59,251 bases of DNA from the NCBI RefSeq assembly GCF_013386825.1, contig NZ_JACARC010000082.1:1-59251 (forward strand), given 5' to 3'. Below are positions 1 through 10,500 of this stretch, piece after piece (position 1 is the first letter of the stretch; each line of letters begins with the position of its first letter). A model generated the notes under the pieces. It had not been told where the DNA came from. It did not search any database and saw only the letters and a program-made list of their open reading frames with translations. Origin of the DNA: Pseudomonas sp. IPO3778 (GTDB lineage: Bacteria > Pseudomonadota > Gammaproteobacteria > Pseudomonadales > Pseudomonadaceae). The translations under genes and the position numbers were made by a program.

Positions 1-60
1 CGCCGTAAGGGCGGAACCCACCTCCGCATCACCCAAAAAAACGGATATACACCCACCCCC
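1..60 (-). repeat. Partial copy of dispersed intergenic repeat
   Basis: The first 19 bases match the reverse complement of 59161-59179 at 17 of 19 positions (CGC-GTAAG-GCGGAACCC). After about 20 divergent bases both copies share an ACGGATAT block followed by a C-rich ACCCCC stretch. The element is therefore about 55-60 bases with conserved ends and a variable middle, in inverted orientation relative to the copy at the right edge. It is cut by the window start. Confidence 0.5.
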
Positions 61-109
61 AGCATCCCCCTAGAATGCACCTCCTCCACCTCTGGCATTT
101 GGGGCACTC

Positions 110-1062
110 ATGCACATCTCTTCCGGCCGCTGGGTCTACGGTTTATCCCTGGCCCTGCTGACCGCGCTGCTCTGGGGCATTCTGCCGATCAAACTCAAAC
201 AGGTGTTGCAGGTGATGGACCCGGTCACCGTGACCTGGTTTCGCCTGGTAGTCTCCGGCAGTTGCCTGTTCGTCTACCTCACCGCGGTCCGGCGTTTGCC
301 CAATTGGCGCTCCCTCGGACCCAAAGGCGGCTGGCTGGTGGCAATCGCCGTGTGCGGCCTGATGGGCAACTATGTGCTCTACCTGGTCGGCCTGAAGCTG
401 CTAAGCCCCGGCACCGCGCAGTTGGTGGTGCAGGTGGGCCCGATCTTCCTGATGATCGCAAGCGTCTTCGTGTTCAAGGAACGCTTCAGCCTTGGCCAGG
501 GCGTGGGCCTGCTCATCTTGATCACCGGCTTCGGCCTGTTCTTCAACCAGCGCCTGACCGAACTGCTGACCTCCCTGGGCGCCTACACCGCCGGGGTGCT
601 CACCATCCTGTTGGCCACCACCGTCTGGACCTTCTACGCCCTGGGCCAAAAGCAGTTGCTGACCGTGTGGAATTCGGTCCAGGTGATGATGGTGATCTAT
701 CTGTCCTGCGCCCTGTTGCTGACACCCTGGGCACACCCGATGGAAGCGCTGCAACTGAGCCCGGTACAAGGCTGGCTGTTGGTCGCCTGCTGCTTCAATA
801 CCCTGATTGCCTACGGCGCATTCGCCGAAGCGCTGGCTCACTGGGAAGCTTCACGGGTCAGCGCCACGCTGGCGATGACGCCCTTGGTGACCTTCGTCGC
901 CGTGGCCGTGGCTGCCTGGGTGTGGCCCGACTATGTGCACGCCGAAGACATCAATGCCCTCGGCTATGGCGGGGCGGTGTTGGTGGTATTGGGCTCGGCG
1001 ACCGTGGCGCTGGCGCCGTCGCTGTTCGCCGGGCTCAGGGCCCGGCGTGCACGGTTGGCGTC

Positions 1063-1066
<4 letters not shown>
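110..1066 (+). CDS. EamA/DMT-family membrane permease
   Basis: Predicted inner-membrane drug/metabolite transporter of 318 residues, the usual length for a protein with two tandem EamA repeats and about ten transmembrane helices. The protein is almost wholly hydrophobic. Its first helix begins near residue 10 and a second EamA half begins near residue 160. A PGTAQLV-type motif near residue 100 and the long helix-forming stretches fit the family. The substrate cannot be read from sequence. The ATG at 110 has only a weak G-rich ribosome site. The stop overlaps the end of the convergent fumC by four bases, and the gene stands alone. Confidence 0.85.
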
Positions 1067-2451
<1,385 letters not shown>

Positions 2452-2644
2452 CGGGCACACTCCTTCAGGTTCGTTTGCGCAGTTTAGGCCGTGATCGTCC
2501 GGTGGGGTTCCCTTAAAAGACTTTTCATCGGATTAAGCCCCGCAAAACCAGGCCCCATAAGGCGTGGGGTTGAGCCGCGGCGTTTTTTAGGCGCAGAATG
2601 GTCGCCCTTGGGGTCTTACCTCGCCTGCTAGAAAAGGAAACTCG

Positions 2645-3163
2645 ATGACTCGTCTTCGTGCCATCTGTACCGCGGTTGCTCTGGTATGCGCCAGCGGCCA
2701 GGTTTTTGCCGATACCGCCAGCCACAATGCCAGTGCCGAAGCCTTCCTTACCCTGGCCCATGCCGACAAGCTGGGTACCCCGGTGTACATGCAAGTGCAG
2801 CAAATGTTCGCCCAGCGTTTCGAACAAACCAAGGCGCCTGCTTCCAAGCAAACCGTTCTGGACACCTACCAGGCCAAGGCCAACACCGCCCTGGACCAGG
2901 CCATCGGCTGGAACAAGCTCAAGCCGGACATGATCAAGCTCTATACCGACAACTTCAGCGAATCCGAGCTCAAGGACCTGGTTGCGTTCTACCAGTCGCC
3001 ACTGGGCAAGAAAGTCCTGGAAAAAATGCCCCAACTGACCCAGCAATCGGCCCAGATGACCCAGGCCAAGCTGGAAAGCGCGGTACCGGTGGTGAACAAG
3101 CTGCTGGAAGACATGACCAACGAGCTGACGCCAAAAGCCCCGGCCCCGGCCAAGAAGAAGTAA
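2645..3163 (+). CDS. DUF2059 exported protein
   Basis: A 172-residue protein with an N-terminal signal peptide (cleavage likely after VFA, about residue 22) and a helical DUF2059 domain. The LKDLVAFYQSPLGKK segment is diagnostic of that family. It is predicted to be periplasmic. The biochemical role is unknown, though DUF2059 proteins are widespread in Proteobacteria. The C-terminus is Lys/Pro/Ala-rich. AAGGAAA sits upstream of the ATG. The bolA-like gene starts 12 bases after the stop, so the two are probably co-transcribed. Confidence 0.85.
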   Translation: MTRLRAICTAVALVCASGQVFADTASHNASAEAFLTLAHADKLGTPVYMQVQQMFAQRFEQTKAPASKQTVLDTYQAKANTALDQAIGWNKLKPDMIKLYTDNFSESELKDLVAFYQSPLGKKVLEKMPQLTQQSAQMTQAKLESAVPVVNKLLEDMTNELTPKAPAPAKKK

Positions 3164-3175
3164 ACAGGAATGACC

Positions 3176-3463
3176 ATGCAACAGCGTATCGAATCGGCAC
3201 TCGTCGCCCTGAGCCCGGAACACCTGAGCGTGCTGGATGAAAGCCATATGCACAGCCGTGGGTTGCAGACCCACTTCAAGGCCGTGTTGGTCAGCCAGCA
3301 GTTCGAGGGGCTCAATCGCGTCAAGCGCCACCAGAAGGTCTACGCCACGCTGGGTGACCTGATGAGCGAATTCCATGCGTTGGCGCTGCATACCTACACG
3401 CCCGATGAGTGGGCGAAAATCGACGCAGCCCCGGCCTCGCCGACCTGCGCCGGCGGACATTGA
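3176..3463 (+). CDS. BolA-family protein
   Basis: Small (95 residues) BolA/IbaG-type protein. The family typically partners monothiol glutaredoxins in Fe-S trafficking and can act in envelope or morphology control. The central HFKAVLVSQQFEGLNRVKRHQKVY block and the HALALHTYTPDEW tail match the BolA core, including the conserved RH pair. The longest reading starts at 3170, but AGGA directly abuts that ATG. The ATG at 3176 gives a normal 6-base spacing, so it is preferred. It lies 12 bases downstream of the DUF2059 gene and is followed by a REP pair and a terminator. Confidence 0.88.
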   Translation: MQQRIESALVALSPEHLSVLDESHMHSRGLQTHFKAVLVSQQFEGLNRVKRHQKVYATLGDLMSEFHALALHTYTPDEWAKIDAAPASPTCAGGH

Positions 3464-3484
3464 TGGGTATCGACTGAGCTCCCC

Positions 3485-3584
3485 TGTAGGAGCGAGCTTG
3501 CTCGCGAAAAACCTGAGAGCGCCGTTGGGTTTCAGGTGTTCCGCGTCACCGTTGACGACCTTCGCGAGCAAGCTCGCTCCTACA
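3485..3584. repeat. REP-type inverted repeat pair (BIME-like)
   Basis: Two perfect 24-base arms, 3485-3508 (begins TGTAGGAGCGAGCTTG) and 3561-3584, are inverted around a 52-base spacer. This GAGCGAGCTTGCTCGC family is a very common extragenic REP in fluorescens-group pseudomonads. It lies between the bolA-like gene and the trhO terminator/promoter region. Confidence 0.9.
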
Positions 3585-3614
3585 GTTAACGGTTTATCCC
3601 TGATAGAATCCGCA

Positions 3615-3643
3615 ACGCGCCGCTCAGTCGGCGCGTTTTTTTT
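3615..3643 (+). terminator. Rho-independent terminator
   Basis: An 8-base-pair GC-rich stem (ACGCGCCG / CGGCGCGT) with a 6-base CTCAGT loop is followed by at least seven T residues. It closes the DUF2059-bolA unit just before trhO. Confidence 0.85.
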
Positions 3644-3690
3644 GCATCCGGTTCACCCTTTACGAGGGTAGCCACCTGGAGAGAACACCC

Positions 3691-4635
3691 ATGACTCAAC
3701 CGATTGTCGTGGCGGCACTGTATAAGTTCGTCACCCTCGAAGATTACGTCGCCCTGCGCGAGCCCCTGCTGCAGGCGATGGTCGACAACGGCATCAAAGG
3801 CACGTTGCTGATCGCCGAAGAAGGCATCAACGGTACCGTTTCCGGTAGCCGCCAGGGCATTGATGGCTTGATGGCCTGGCTCAAGAACGACCCGCGCATG
3901 GACGACATCGACCACAAAGAGTCGTACTGCGACGAACAGCCGTTCTACCGCACCAAGGTCAAGCTCAAGAAAGAGATCGTGACCCTGGGCGTCGAAGGCG
4001 TCGACCCCAACAAGAAAGTCGGCACCTACGTTAACCCGCAAGACTGGAATGCGCTGATCAGCGACCCGGAAGTGCTGCTGATCGATACCCGCAACGACTA
4101 CGAAGTGTCGATCGGCACCTTTGAAGGCGCGATCGACCCGAAAACCACCAGTTTTCGCGAGTTTCCCGACTACATCAAAGCCCACTTCGACCCGGCCAAA
4201 CACAAGAAGGTCGCCATGTTCTGCACCGGCGGCATTCGTTGCGAAAAAGCCTCGAGCTTTATGCTCAGCGAAGGGTTCGACGAGGTGTATCACCTCAAGG
4301 GCGGCATCCTGAAGTACCTCGAAGAGGTGCCGCAGGAAGAGACCAAATGGCAGGGCGACTGCTTTGTGTTCGACAATCGCGTGACCGTGCGCCACGACTT
4401 GAGCGAAGGCGACTACGATCAATGTCATGCCTGCCGCACACCCGTCAACGTCGAAGACCGTGCATCCGAACACTATGTGGCTGGCATCAGTTGTCCACAT
4501 TGCTGGGATAAGCTTTCAGACAAGACCCGTCGCAGCGCGATCGACCGGCAGAAGCAGATTGAGCTGGCCAAGGCCCGCAATATGCCGCACCCGATTGGCT
4601 ACAACTACAAGCAATCCCCATCCTCCGAGGCCTGA
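3691..4635 (+). CDS. trhO: tRNA uridine(34) 5-hydroxylase (rhodanese family)
   Basis: YceA/TrhO-type protein of 314 residues. Family members hydroxylate U34 of certain tRNAs on the way to cmo5U/mo5U. The N-terminal half carries the UPF0176 domain with AEEGINGTVSG. The rhodanese domain (about 115-215) has the catalytic loop CTGGIRCEK. The C-terminus carries Cys-rich CHAC and CPHC pairs. All are standard for TrhO. GGAGAG precedes the ATG at good spacing. The gene directly follows a terminator, and the DsbA-like gene starts 3 bases after the stop, suggesting an operon with the next genes. Confidence 0.93.
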   Translation: MTQPIVVAALYKFVTLEDYVALREPLLQAMVDNGIKGTLLIAEEGINGTVSGSRQGIDGLMAWLKNDPRMDDIDHKESYCDEQPFYRTKVKLKKEIVTLGVEGVDPNKKVGTYVNPQDWNALISDPEVLLIDTRNDYEVSIGTFEGAIDPKTTSFREFPDYIKAHFDPAKHKKVAMFCTGGIRCEKASSFMLSEGFDEVYHLKGGILKYLEEVPQEETKWQGDCFVFDNRVTVRHDLSEGDYDQCHACRTPVNVEDRASEHYVAGISCPHCWDKLSDKTRRSAIDRQKQIELAKARNMPHPIGYNYKQSPSSEA

Positions 4636-4638
4636 GCC

Positions 4639-5274
4639 ATGTCCGCGCGCCTGCTCTATGTAATGGATCCGATGTGCTCCTGGTGCTGGGGTTTTGCCCC
4701 GGTGGCCAAGGCGCTGGTTGAGCAGGCCCAGGCCGCCGGCGTGGAGCTGCACCTGGTGGTGGGCGGCTTGCGTACCGGCAGTGGGGCAGCGCTGGAGCCG
4801 ACCACCCGGCGCTACATTCTGGAGCATTGGCAGGCGGTGACGGACGCCACCGGCCAGCCGTTCAAGGTCGAAGGCGCGTTGCCTGAAGGGTTCGTCTACG
4901 ACACCGAGCCGGCGTGCCGCGCCGTGGTCACCGCCCGCAGCCTGGCGCCGGATTGCGCGTGGAAGCTGCTGGGCCTGATCCAGCAGGCGTTTTACGTCGA
5001 GGGGCGCGACGTGACCCGCGCTGACGTGTTGGTGGAGTTGGCCGAGACCGCCGGCGTGCCGCGTATCGAGTTTGCCGAAGCGTTCGACCGGGCCGACCAG
5101 CACGTGGCCACCGCGGCGGATTTTACCTGGGTCCAGGACTTGGGTATCGCCGGTTTCCCGACCTTGCTGGCTGAGCGCAATGGCCAGTTGGCGTTGCTGA
5201 CCAACGGCTATCAGCCGCTGTCCGAGTTGGCGCCGTTGTTGAGTCGCTGGCTGGAGCGAGCTGCCTGTGCATGA
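4639..5274 (+). CDS. DsbA-family thioredoxin-fold protein
   Basis: A 211-residue cytoplasmic DsbA-superfamily protein of the FrnE-like type. A CSWC active-site motif sits at residues 13-16 (DPMCSWCWGF), and GIAGFPTLL near the C-terminus supplies the cis-proline loop. There is no signal peptide, so it is not the periplasmic DsbA. The function is probably thiol-disulfide exchange or a glutathione-dependent reaction, with substrate unknown. It lies between trhO (3-base gap) and the ABC exporter, whose start overlaps its 3' end by 8 bases, indicating translational coupling. Confidence 0.85.
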   Translation: MSARLLYVMDPMCSWCWGFAPVAKALVEQAQAAGVELHLVVGGLRTGSGAALEPTTRRYILEHWQAVTDATGQPFKVEGALPEGFVYDTEPACRAVVTARSLAPDCAWKLLGLIQQAFYVEGRDVTRADVLVELAETAGVPRIEFAEAFDRADQHVATAADFTWVQDLGIAGFPTLLAERNGQLALLTNGYQPLSELAPLLSRWLERAACA

Positions 5275-7087
5275 TCAGCCCGATCCCGTCGAACAACCCC
5301 AGCGTGTCGACCGGCTGACCTGGGCCGAAATCCGCCGCCTGGCCCTGCGCCACAAGAAATCCCTGTGGATCGCCAATGGCGTTGCCGTACTGGCGACCCT
5401 GTGCAGCGTTCCGATCCCGTTGCTGCTGCCGTTGCTGGTGGACGAAGTGCTGCTGGGCCACGGCGACGCGGCGCTGAAAGTGATGAACCACGCGCTGCCT
5501 TTGGGTTGGCAGAAGGCCGCCGGTTATATCGGCCTGATGTTGCTGGTGACCTTGCTCCTGCGGTGTGGTGCCCTGGTGTTCAACGTGCTGCAGGCGCGGT
5601 TGTTTGCGCGGCTGGCCAAGGACATCGTGTACCGCATCCGCGTACGGCTGATCGAGCGCCTCAAACGCATTTCCCTCAGTGAATACGAAAGCCTGGGCAG
5701 CGGCACGGTGACCACCCATTTGGTCACCGACCTGGACACGGTGGACAAGTTCGTCGGTGAAACCCTCAGCCGCTTCCTGGTGGCGATGCTGACGCTGGTG
5801 GGCACCTCCGGGATCCTGATGTGGATGCACTGGAAGCTGGCGCTGTTGATCCTGCTGTTCAACCCGCTGGTGATCTACGCCACGGTGCAATTGGGCAAGC
5901 GGGTCAAACACCTGAAGAAGCTGGAAAACGACAGCACGTCGCGGTTTACCCAAGCGCTCACCGAAACCCTTGATGGCATCCAGGAAGTGCGCGCCGGCAA
6001 CCGCCAGGGCTTTTTCCTTGGGCGCCTGGGCCAGCGCGCCCAGGAAGTGCGCAATTTTGCGATCAACTCCCAATGGAAAAGCGACGCCTCCAACCGTGCC
6101 AGTGGCTTGCTGTTCCAGTTCGGTATCGACATCTTCCGCGCGGCGGCCATGCTGACGGTGCTGTTTTCCGACCTGTCCATCGGCCAGATGCTCGCGGTGT
6201 TCAGTTACCTGTGGTTCATGATCAGCCCGGTGGAGCAACTGTTGAACCTGCAATACGCCTTCTACGCGGCGGGCGGGGCGCTGACGCGGATCAACGAACT
6301 GCTGGCCCGCGCCGACGAGCCGCAATATGCGGGTGGCGCCGATCCGTTTACCGGGCGTGAGACCGTCGGCATCGAGGTGCGTGGCCTGAACTTCGGTTAT
6401 GGCGAAGAGTTGGTGCTCGACCAGTTGAACCTGAACATTGCCCCGGGTGAAAAAGTCGCGATTGTCGGCGCCAGCGGTGGCGGCAAAAGTACCCTGGTTC
6501 AGCTGCTGCTGGGGCTGTATACGCCCCAGGCAGGCACCATCCGTTTTGGGGGGGCGACCCAGCAGGAAATCGGCCTGGAGACGATTCGCGAGAACGTCGC
6601 CGTGGTGCTGCAACACCCGGCGCTGTTTAACGACACGGTGCGCGCCAACCTGACCATGGGCCGCGAGCGCAGCGACCAGGCGTGCTGGCAGGCGCTGGAA
6701 ATTGCCCAGTTGGAGGAGACCGTCAAGGCGCTGCCGTTGGGCCTGGACAGTGTGGTGGGGCGTTCCGGCGTGCGCTTCTCCGGGGGGCAGCGTCAGCGCC
6801 TGGCGATTGCACGCATGGTGTTGGCGGAGCCGAAAGTGGTAATACTCGACGAAGCCACCTCGGCCCTTGATGCCGCCACCGAATACAACCTGCATCAGGC
6901 GCTGGCGCGGTTTCTCAGTGGCCGTACCACCTTGATCATTGCCCACCGGTTGTCGGCAGTGAAACAGGCGGATCGCGTATTGGTGTTTGATGGTGGGCAT
7001 ATTGCCGAAGATGGCGACCACCAGCAGTTGATTGCCGACGGTGGCCTGTACGCCAAACTTTACGGACACTTGCAGCAAGTGCGGTGA
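5267..7087 (+). CDS. ABC exporter, fused permease-ATPase
   Basis: A 606-residue half-transporter: a six-helix type IV exporter membrane domain (about 35-330) followed by a nucleotide-binding domain (about 360-600). The ATPase shows Walker A GASGGGKST, signature FSGGQRQR, Walker B VVILDEATSALD and switch His in IIAHRLS. It probably works as a homodimer exporting a lipid or small molecule, which cannot be named from sequence. The start is a GTG at 5267 inside the end of the DsbA-like gene. GAGCGAG lies 7 bases upstream, and no in-frame ATG lies nearby. Confidence 0.9.
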   Translation: MHDQPDPVEQPQRVDRLTWAEIRRLALRHKKSLWIANGVAVLATLCSVPIPLLLPLLVDEVLLGHGDAALKVMNHALPLGWQKAAGYIGLMLLVTLLLRCGALVFNVLQARLFARLAKDIVYRIRVRLIERLKRISLSEYESLGSGTVTTHLVTDLDTVDKFVGETLSRFLVAMLTLVGTSGILMWMHWKLALLILLFNPLVIYATVQLGKRVKHLKKLENDSTSRFTQALTETLDGIQEVRAGNRQGFFLGRLGQRAQEVRNFAINSQWKSDASNRASGLLFQFGIDIFRAAAMLTVLFSDLSIGQMLAVFSYLWFMISPVEQLLNLQYAFYAAGGALTRINELLARADEPQYAGGADPFTGRETVGIEVRGLNFGYGEELVLDQLNLNIAPGEKVAIVGASGGGKSTLVQLLLGLYTPQAGTIRFGGATQQEIGLETIRENVAVVLQHPALFNDTVRANLTMGRERSDQACWQALEIAQLEETVKALPLGLDSVVGRSGVRFSGGQRQRLAIARMVLAEPKVVILDEATSALDAATEYNLHQALARFLSGRTTLIIAHRLSAVKQADRVLVFDGGHIAEDGDHQQLIADGGLYAKLYGHLQQVR

Positions 7088-7162
7088 TATAGCCTACGCT
7101 GAGCTATCAGGAGCGGTTTTCACTCGCGTGCGTATTTTAGTAGTGCATGTGCAAGGGACCTC

Positions 7163-9625
7163 ATGAAGCAAAAGCAGACTCTCGGAACCCCTCGGTTATT
7201 GGGCATTGTTTGCCCTTTTATAGCCGTTGTACTGTTCCAGGCATTGTTAGGCTGCGTCAGTCTCTACGTGCTCTCGGCGGTGCGCGGTTATGTGGCGGGC
7301 GAAAGCCTGTGGTCCAAGGGCCAGAAAGACGCGATCTTTTACCTGACGCTGTACGCCGATAGCCGCGACGAAGCCACCTTCCTCAAATACCAGAACGCGA
7401 TTGCCGTGCCCCAGGGCGGCCATGAATTGCGGGTAGCCCTGGACCGGCCGACGCCGGACCTGACCGCGGCACGCCTGGGCATCCTCAAGGGCGGCAACCA
7501 CCGCGACGACGTTTCCAGCCTGATCTGGCTGTACCTCAACTTTCGCCATTTCAGTTACCTGGAAAAGGCCATCGAACTGTGGACGGTGGGCGATGGCTAC
7601 CTGGTGCAACTGGACGATTTGGCCCAGGAGATGCACCGGGCGATCCTGACCAATCAGGTCAACGGTGCCGATGTGCGCAACTGGAAAGAACGGATTTTCG
7701 CGATCAACGACGGCGTGACCCCGGCCGCGAAAGCCTTCAGCGATGCCCTGGGCGAAGGCTCTCGGATGATTCTGCGCCTGCTGCTGGTGACCAACCTGGC
7801 CACGGCGCTGGGCTTGATCGTGCTGGCGCTGTTGCGTACCCACAAGCTGCTCACCCAGCGGCATGCGTTTGCCGACGCCTTGCAGTTGGAGAAGGAGCGG
7901 GCGCAGATCACCCTGGAATCGATAGGCGACGGGGTGATCACCACCGACGTCGACGGCGCCATCGCGTATATGAACCCGGCCGCCGAAGCCCTGACCCACT
8001 GGAAAGCCGCCCAGGCCCAGGGGCTGCCGCTGGCGGCGCTGTTCAACCTGCTGGATGAGAATGCCCAGGCCGACGGCTTTACCCTGATCGAACGCATCCT
8101 GGGCGGCCAGCTCGGTGGCGGCAGCGAGCATTCAAAGCTGATCCAGCGCCTGGACGGCACCACCGTGTCGGTCACCCTGGTGGGGGCGCCGATCCGCAAT
8201 GCCGGCAAAGTCGTCGGCGCAGTGCTGGTGCTGCATGACATGACCCAGGAGCGCCAATACATCGCCAACCTGTCCTGGCAGGCGACCCACGACGCCTTGA
8301 CCGGCCTGGCCAACCGGCGCGAGTTTGAATTCCGCCTGGAGCAAGTGCTGCACAACGTCGGGCGCCAGCAAGCCGGGCGCCACGCCTTGATGTTCCTTGA
8401 CCTGGACCAGTTCAAACTGGTCAACGACACCTGCGGCCATGCCGCAGGCGATGAGCTGTTACGGCATATCTGCGCCCTGTTGCAATCCGACCTGCGCGAA
8501 GGCGACACCCTGGCCCGGCTGGGCGGTGACGAATTCGGCATCCTGCTGGAGAACTGCCCGGCCCCGGTGGCGGAAAAAATCGCCGAAAGCCTGCGCCATA
8601 CCGTGCAGAGCCTGCATTTTGTGTGGAAGGGCCGACCGTTTGTCACCACCGTCAGTATCGGCCTGGTGCACATCACACAAGCCCCGACCACCCTGGAAAC
8701 CTCGCTGCGGGCCGCCGACATGGCGTGCTACATGGCCAAGGAAAAGGGCCGCAACCGGGTGCAGGTGTATCACGCCGATGACTCGGAATTGTCCCTGCGC
8801 TTTGGCGAGATGGCCTGGGTGCAGCGCCTGCATATGGCCCTGGAAGAGAACCGCTTTTGCCTGTACGCCCAGGAAATCGCGCCCCTGGGGCATACCGAAC
8901 AGGGTAACGGGCACATCGAAATCCTGCTGCGCCTGCACGACGAGGCGGGGCGGATCATCCTGCCGGACAGTTTTATCCCGGCGGCCGAACGTTACGGGTT
9001 GATGACCTCCCTGGACCGTTGGGTGGTGGAGAACGTGTTCAAGATCATCGCGGGCTGCATGCGCGAGCGCCCGGGCCGGCCCATGGCCATGTGTGCGATC
9101 AATCTGTCAGGCATTACCATCGGCGATGAGGACTTTCTGGGGTTTTTACGTGAGCAATTCACGGCCTATGGCATTCCGCCAGAAATGATTTGTTTTGAAA
9201 TTACAGAAACCAGTGCTATCGCGAATTTGGGCAGTGCGATTCGTTTTATCAACGAGCTCAAAGAGTTAGGGTGCCATTTCTCCCTGGATGACTTCTGCGC
9301 CGGGATGTCCTCGTTCGCATATCTTAAACATTTACCTGTAGACTTCTTGAAGATCGATGGAAGTTTCGTAAAGGATATGCTGGACGACCCGATTAACCGC
9401 GCCATGGTCGAAGTGATCAATCACATCGGTCATGTCATGGGTAAGCGCACAATTGCCGAATTTGTCGAGACATCCCAGATCGAACAAGCCCTGCTTGAGA
9501 TCGGGGTCGACTACGCTCAGGGATACCTGATCGAGCGTCCGCAGTTGTTTACCTTTGATAGTTTGCAGTGTCGACCTGTGCGACCGCAGCCTCTGTTATT
9601 CAAGGCGCCTGGCACGTTCCGATGA
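7163..9625 (+). CDS. Membrane PAS-GGDEF-EAL c-di-GMP protein
   Basis: An 820-residue bis-(3'-5')-c-di-GMP regulator. Order: transmembrane helix (about 10-35), periplasmic sensor region (about 36-200), second helix (about 205-228), PAS domain (about 245-365), GGDEF domain (about 375-535), EAL domain (about 545-805). GGDEF is intact at 454-458 with an RxxD inhibitory site at 445-448, so cyclase activity with product feedback is plausible. The EAL domain is altered: E-I-L replaces E-A-L at 586-588, DDFC replaces DDFG, and EFVE stands where EGVE is usual. Phosphodiesterase activity is therefore uncertain. The TenA-like gene begins 47 bases downstream. Confidence 0.9.
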   Translation: MKQKQTLGTPRLLGIVCPFIAVVLFQALLGCVSLYVLSAVRGYVAGESLWSKGQKDAIFYLTLYADSRDEATFLKYQNAIAVPQGGHELRVALDRPTPDLTAARLGILKGGNHRDDVSSLIWLYLNFRHFSYLEKAIELWTVGDGYLVQLDDLAQEMHRAILTNQVNGADVRNWKERIFAINDGVTPAAKAFSDALGEGSRMILRLLLVTNLATALGLIVLALLRTHKLLTQRHAFADALQLEKERAQITLESIGDGVITTDVDGAIAYMNPAAEALTHWKAAQAQGLPLAALFNLLDENAQADGFTLIERILGGQLGGGSEHSKLIQRLDGTTVSVTLVGAPIRNAGKVVGAVLVLHDMTQERQYIANLSWQATHDALTGLANRREFEFRLEQVLHNVGRQQAGRHALMFLDLDQFKLVNDTCGHAAGDELLRHICALLQSDLREGDTLARLGGDEFGILLENCPAPVAEKIAESLRHTVQSLHFVWKGRPFVTTVSIGLVHITQAPTTLETSLRAADMACYMAKEKGRNRVQVYHADDSELSLRFGEMAWVQRLHMALEENRFCLYAQEIAPLGHTEQGNGHIEILLRLHDEAGRIILPDSFIPAAERYGLMTSLDRWVVENVFKIIAGCMRERPGRPMAMCAINLSGITIGDEDFLGFLREQFTAYGIPPEMICFEITETSAIANLGSAIRFINELKELGCHFSLDDFCAGMSSFAYLKHLPVDFLKIDGSFVKDMLDDPINRAMVEVINHIGHVMGKRTIAEFVETSQIEQALLEIGVDYAQGYLIERPQLFTFDSLQCRPVRPQPLLFKAPGTFR

Positions 9626-9672
9626 AACATTTGCTGGTCTGTACATCATCACAAATCAAAAGGAGCCCGACA

Positions 9673-10467
9673 GTGATCGACACATTCAACAGAACCGGCC
9701 CGCTTATGGAAGCCTCGAGTTACCCCGCCTGGGCGCAGCAATTGATCCAGGCCTGTAGCGAGAGCAAGCGCCGCGTTGTCGAACACGAACTGTACCAGCG
9801 TATGCGCGATAACAAGCTCAGCGCCAAAACCATGCGTCACTACCTGATTGGTGGCTGGCCGGTGGTTGAACAGTTCGCGTTGTACATGGCACAGAACCTC
9901 ACCAAGACCAAATTTGCCCGCCATCCTGGGGAGGACATGGCGCGCCGGTGGCTGATGCGCAATATTCGCGTGGAACTCAACCACGCCGATTATTGGGTGC
10001 ATTGGTCCCGCGCCCACGGTGTCAGCCTGGAAGAGTTGCAGGCACAGGACGTTCCGCCGGAGCTGCATGCGCTGAGCCATTGGTGCTGGCACACCAGCTC
10101 GGCCGATTCATTGATTGTCGCGATTGCCGCCACCAACTACGCCATCGAGGGGGCCACTGGGGAGTGGTCTGCCGTGGTGTGCTCCACGGGCGTCTATGCC
10201 GCGGCGTTCCCTGAGGAAGACCGCAAGCGCGCCATGAAGTGGCTGAAGATGCATGCCCAGTACGATGACGCTCACCCGTGGGAAGCGCTGGAAATCATCT
10301 GCACCCTGGCCGGCATGAACCCGACCAAGGCGCTGCAGGAAGAACTGCGTCAGGCGGTGTGCAAGAGCTACGACTACATGTACCTGTTCCTGGAACGCTG
10401 CATGCAGCTGGAAAAGGCGGCGACCACCCCCCGCAAACAACCTACCCTGGTGGCCAGCGAAGCGTAA
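9673..10467 (+). CDS. TenA/PqqC heme-oxygenase-fold protein
   Basis: A 264-residue all-helical protein of the TenA/iron-containing redox enzyme superfamily. Members include thiaminase II, PqqC-like oxidases and chlamydia CADD-type enzymes. The pattern of acidic and His residues on long helices (VEHELYQRMRDNKLS, RVELNHADYW, NYAIEGATGEW) fits the fold. I cannot assign a substrate. Annotation as a transcriptional regulator is a historical artefact for this family. A GTG at 9673 is preferred because AGGAG (9661-9665) lies 7 bases before it; the longer frame runs back into the upstream GGDEF-EAL gene. Confidence 0.8.
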   Translation: MIDTFNRTGPLMEASSYPAWAQQLIQACSESKRRVVEHELYQRMRDNKLSAKTMRHYLIGGWPVVEQFALYMAQNLTKTKFARHPGEDMARRWLMRNIRVELNHADYWVHWSRAHGVSLEELQAQDVPPELHALSHWCWHTSSADSLIVAIAATNYAIEGATGEWSAVVCSTGVYAAAFPEEDRKRAMKWLKMHAQYDDAHPWEALEIICTLAGMNPTKALQEELRQAVCKSYDYMYLFLERCMQLEKAATTPRKQPTLVASEA

Positions 10468-10475
10468 ATCGCGTG

Positions 10476-10500
10476 ATGGCGGGGTGGCTTACCCCGCCAT
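10476..10500. terminator. Convergent stem-loop
   Basis: A perfect 10-base-pair stem (ATGGCGGGGT / ACCCCGCCAT) with a GGCTT loop lies between the convergent TenA-like and diguanylate cyclase genes and overlaps the cyclase stop. No clear U-run follows on either strand, so termination efficiency is uncertain. Confidence 0.45.

Noticed and set aside
2541..2600. Possible hairpin plus T-run between fumC and the DUF2059 gene
   Set aside because: CCCCA/TGGGG gives only a five-base-pair stem with a long loop, and the T-run does not directly follow it. Not enough to call a terminator or small RNA.
5123..7078. Long antisense frame (651 codons) opposite the ABC exporter
   Set aside because: It is the mirror of a strong ABC transporter coding frame in high-GC DNA. 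The translation is rich in Gln, His and Arg and has no domain.
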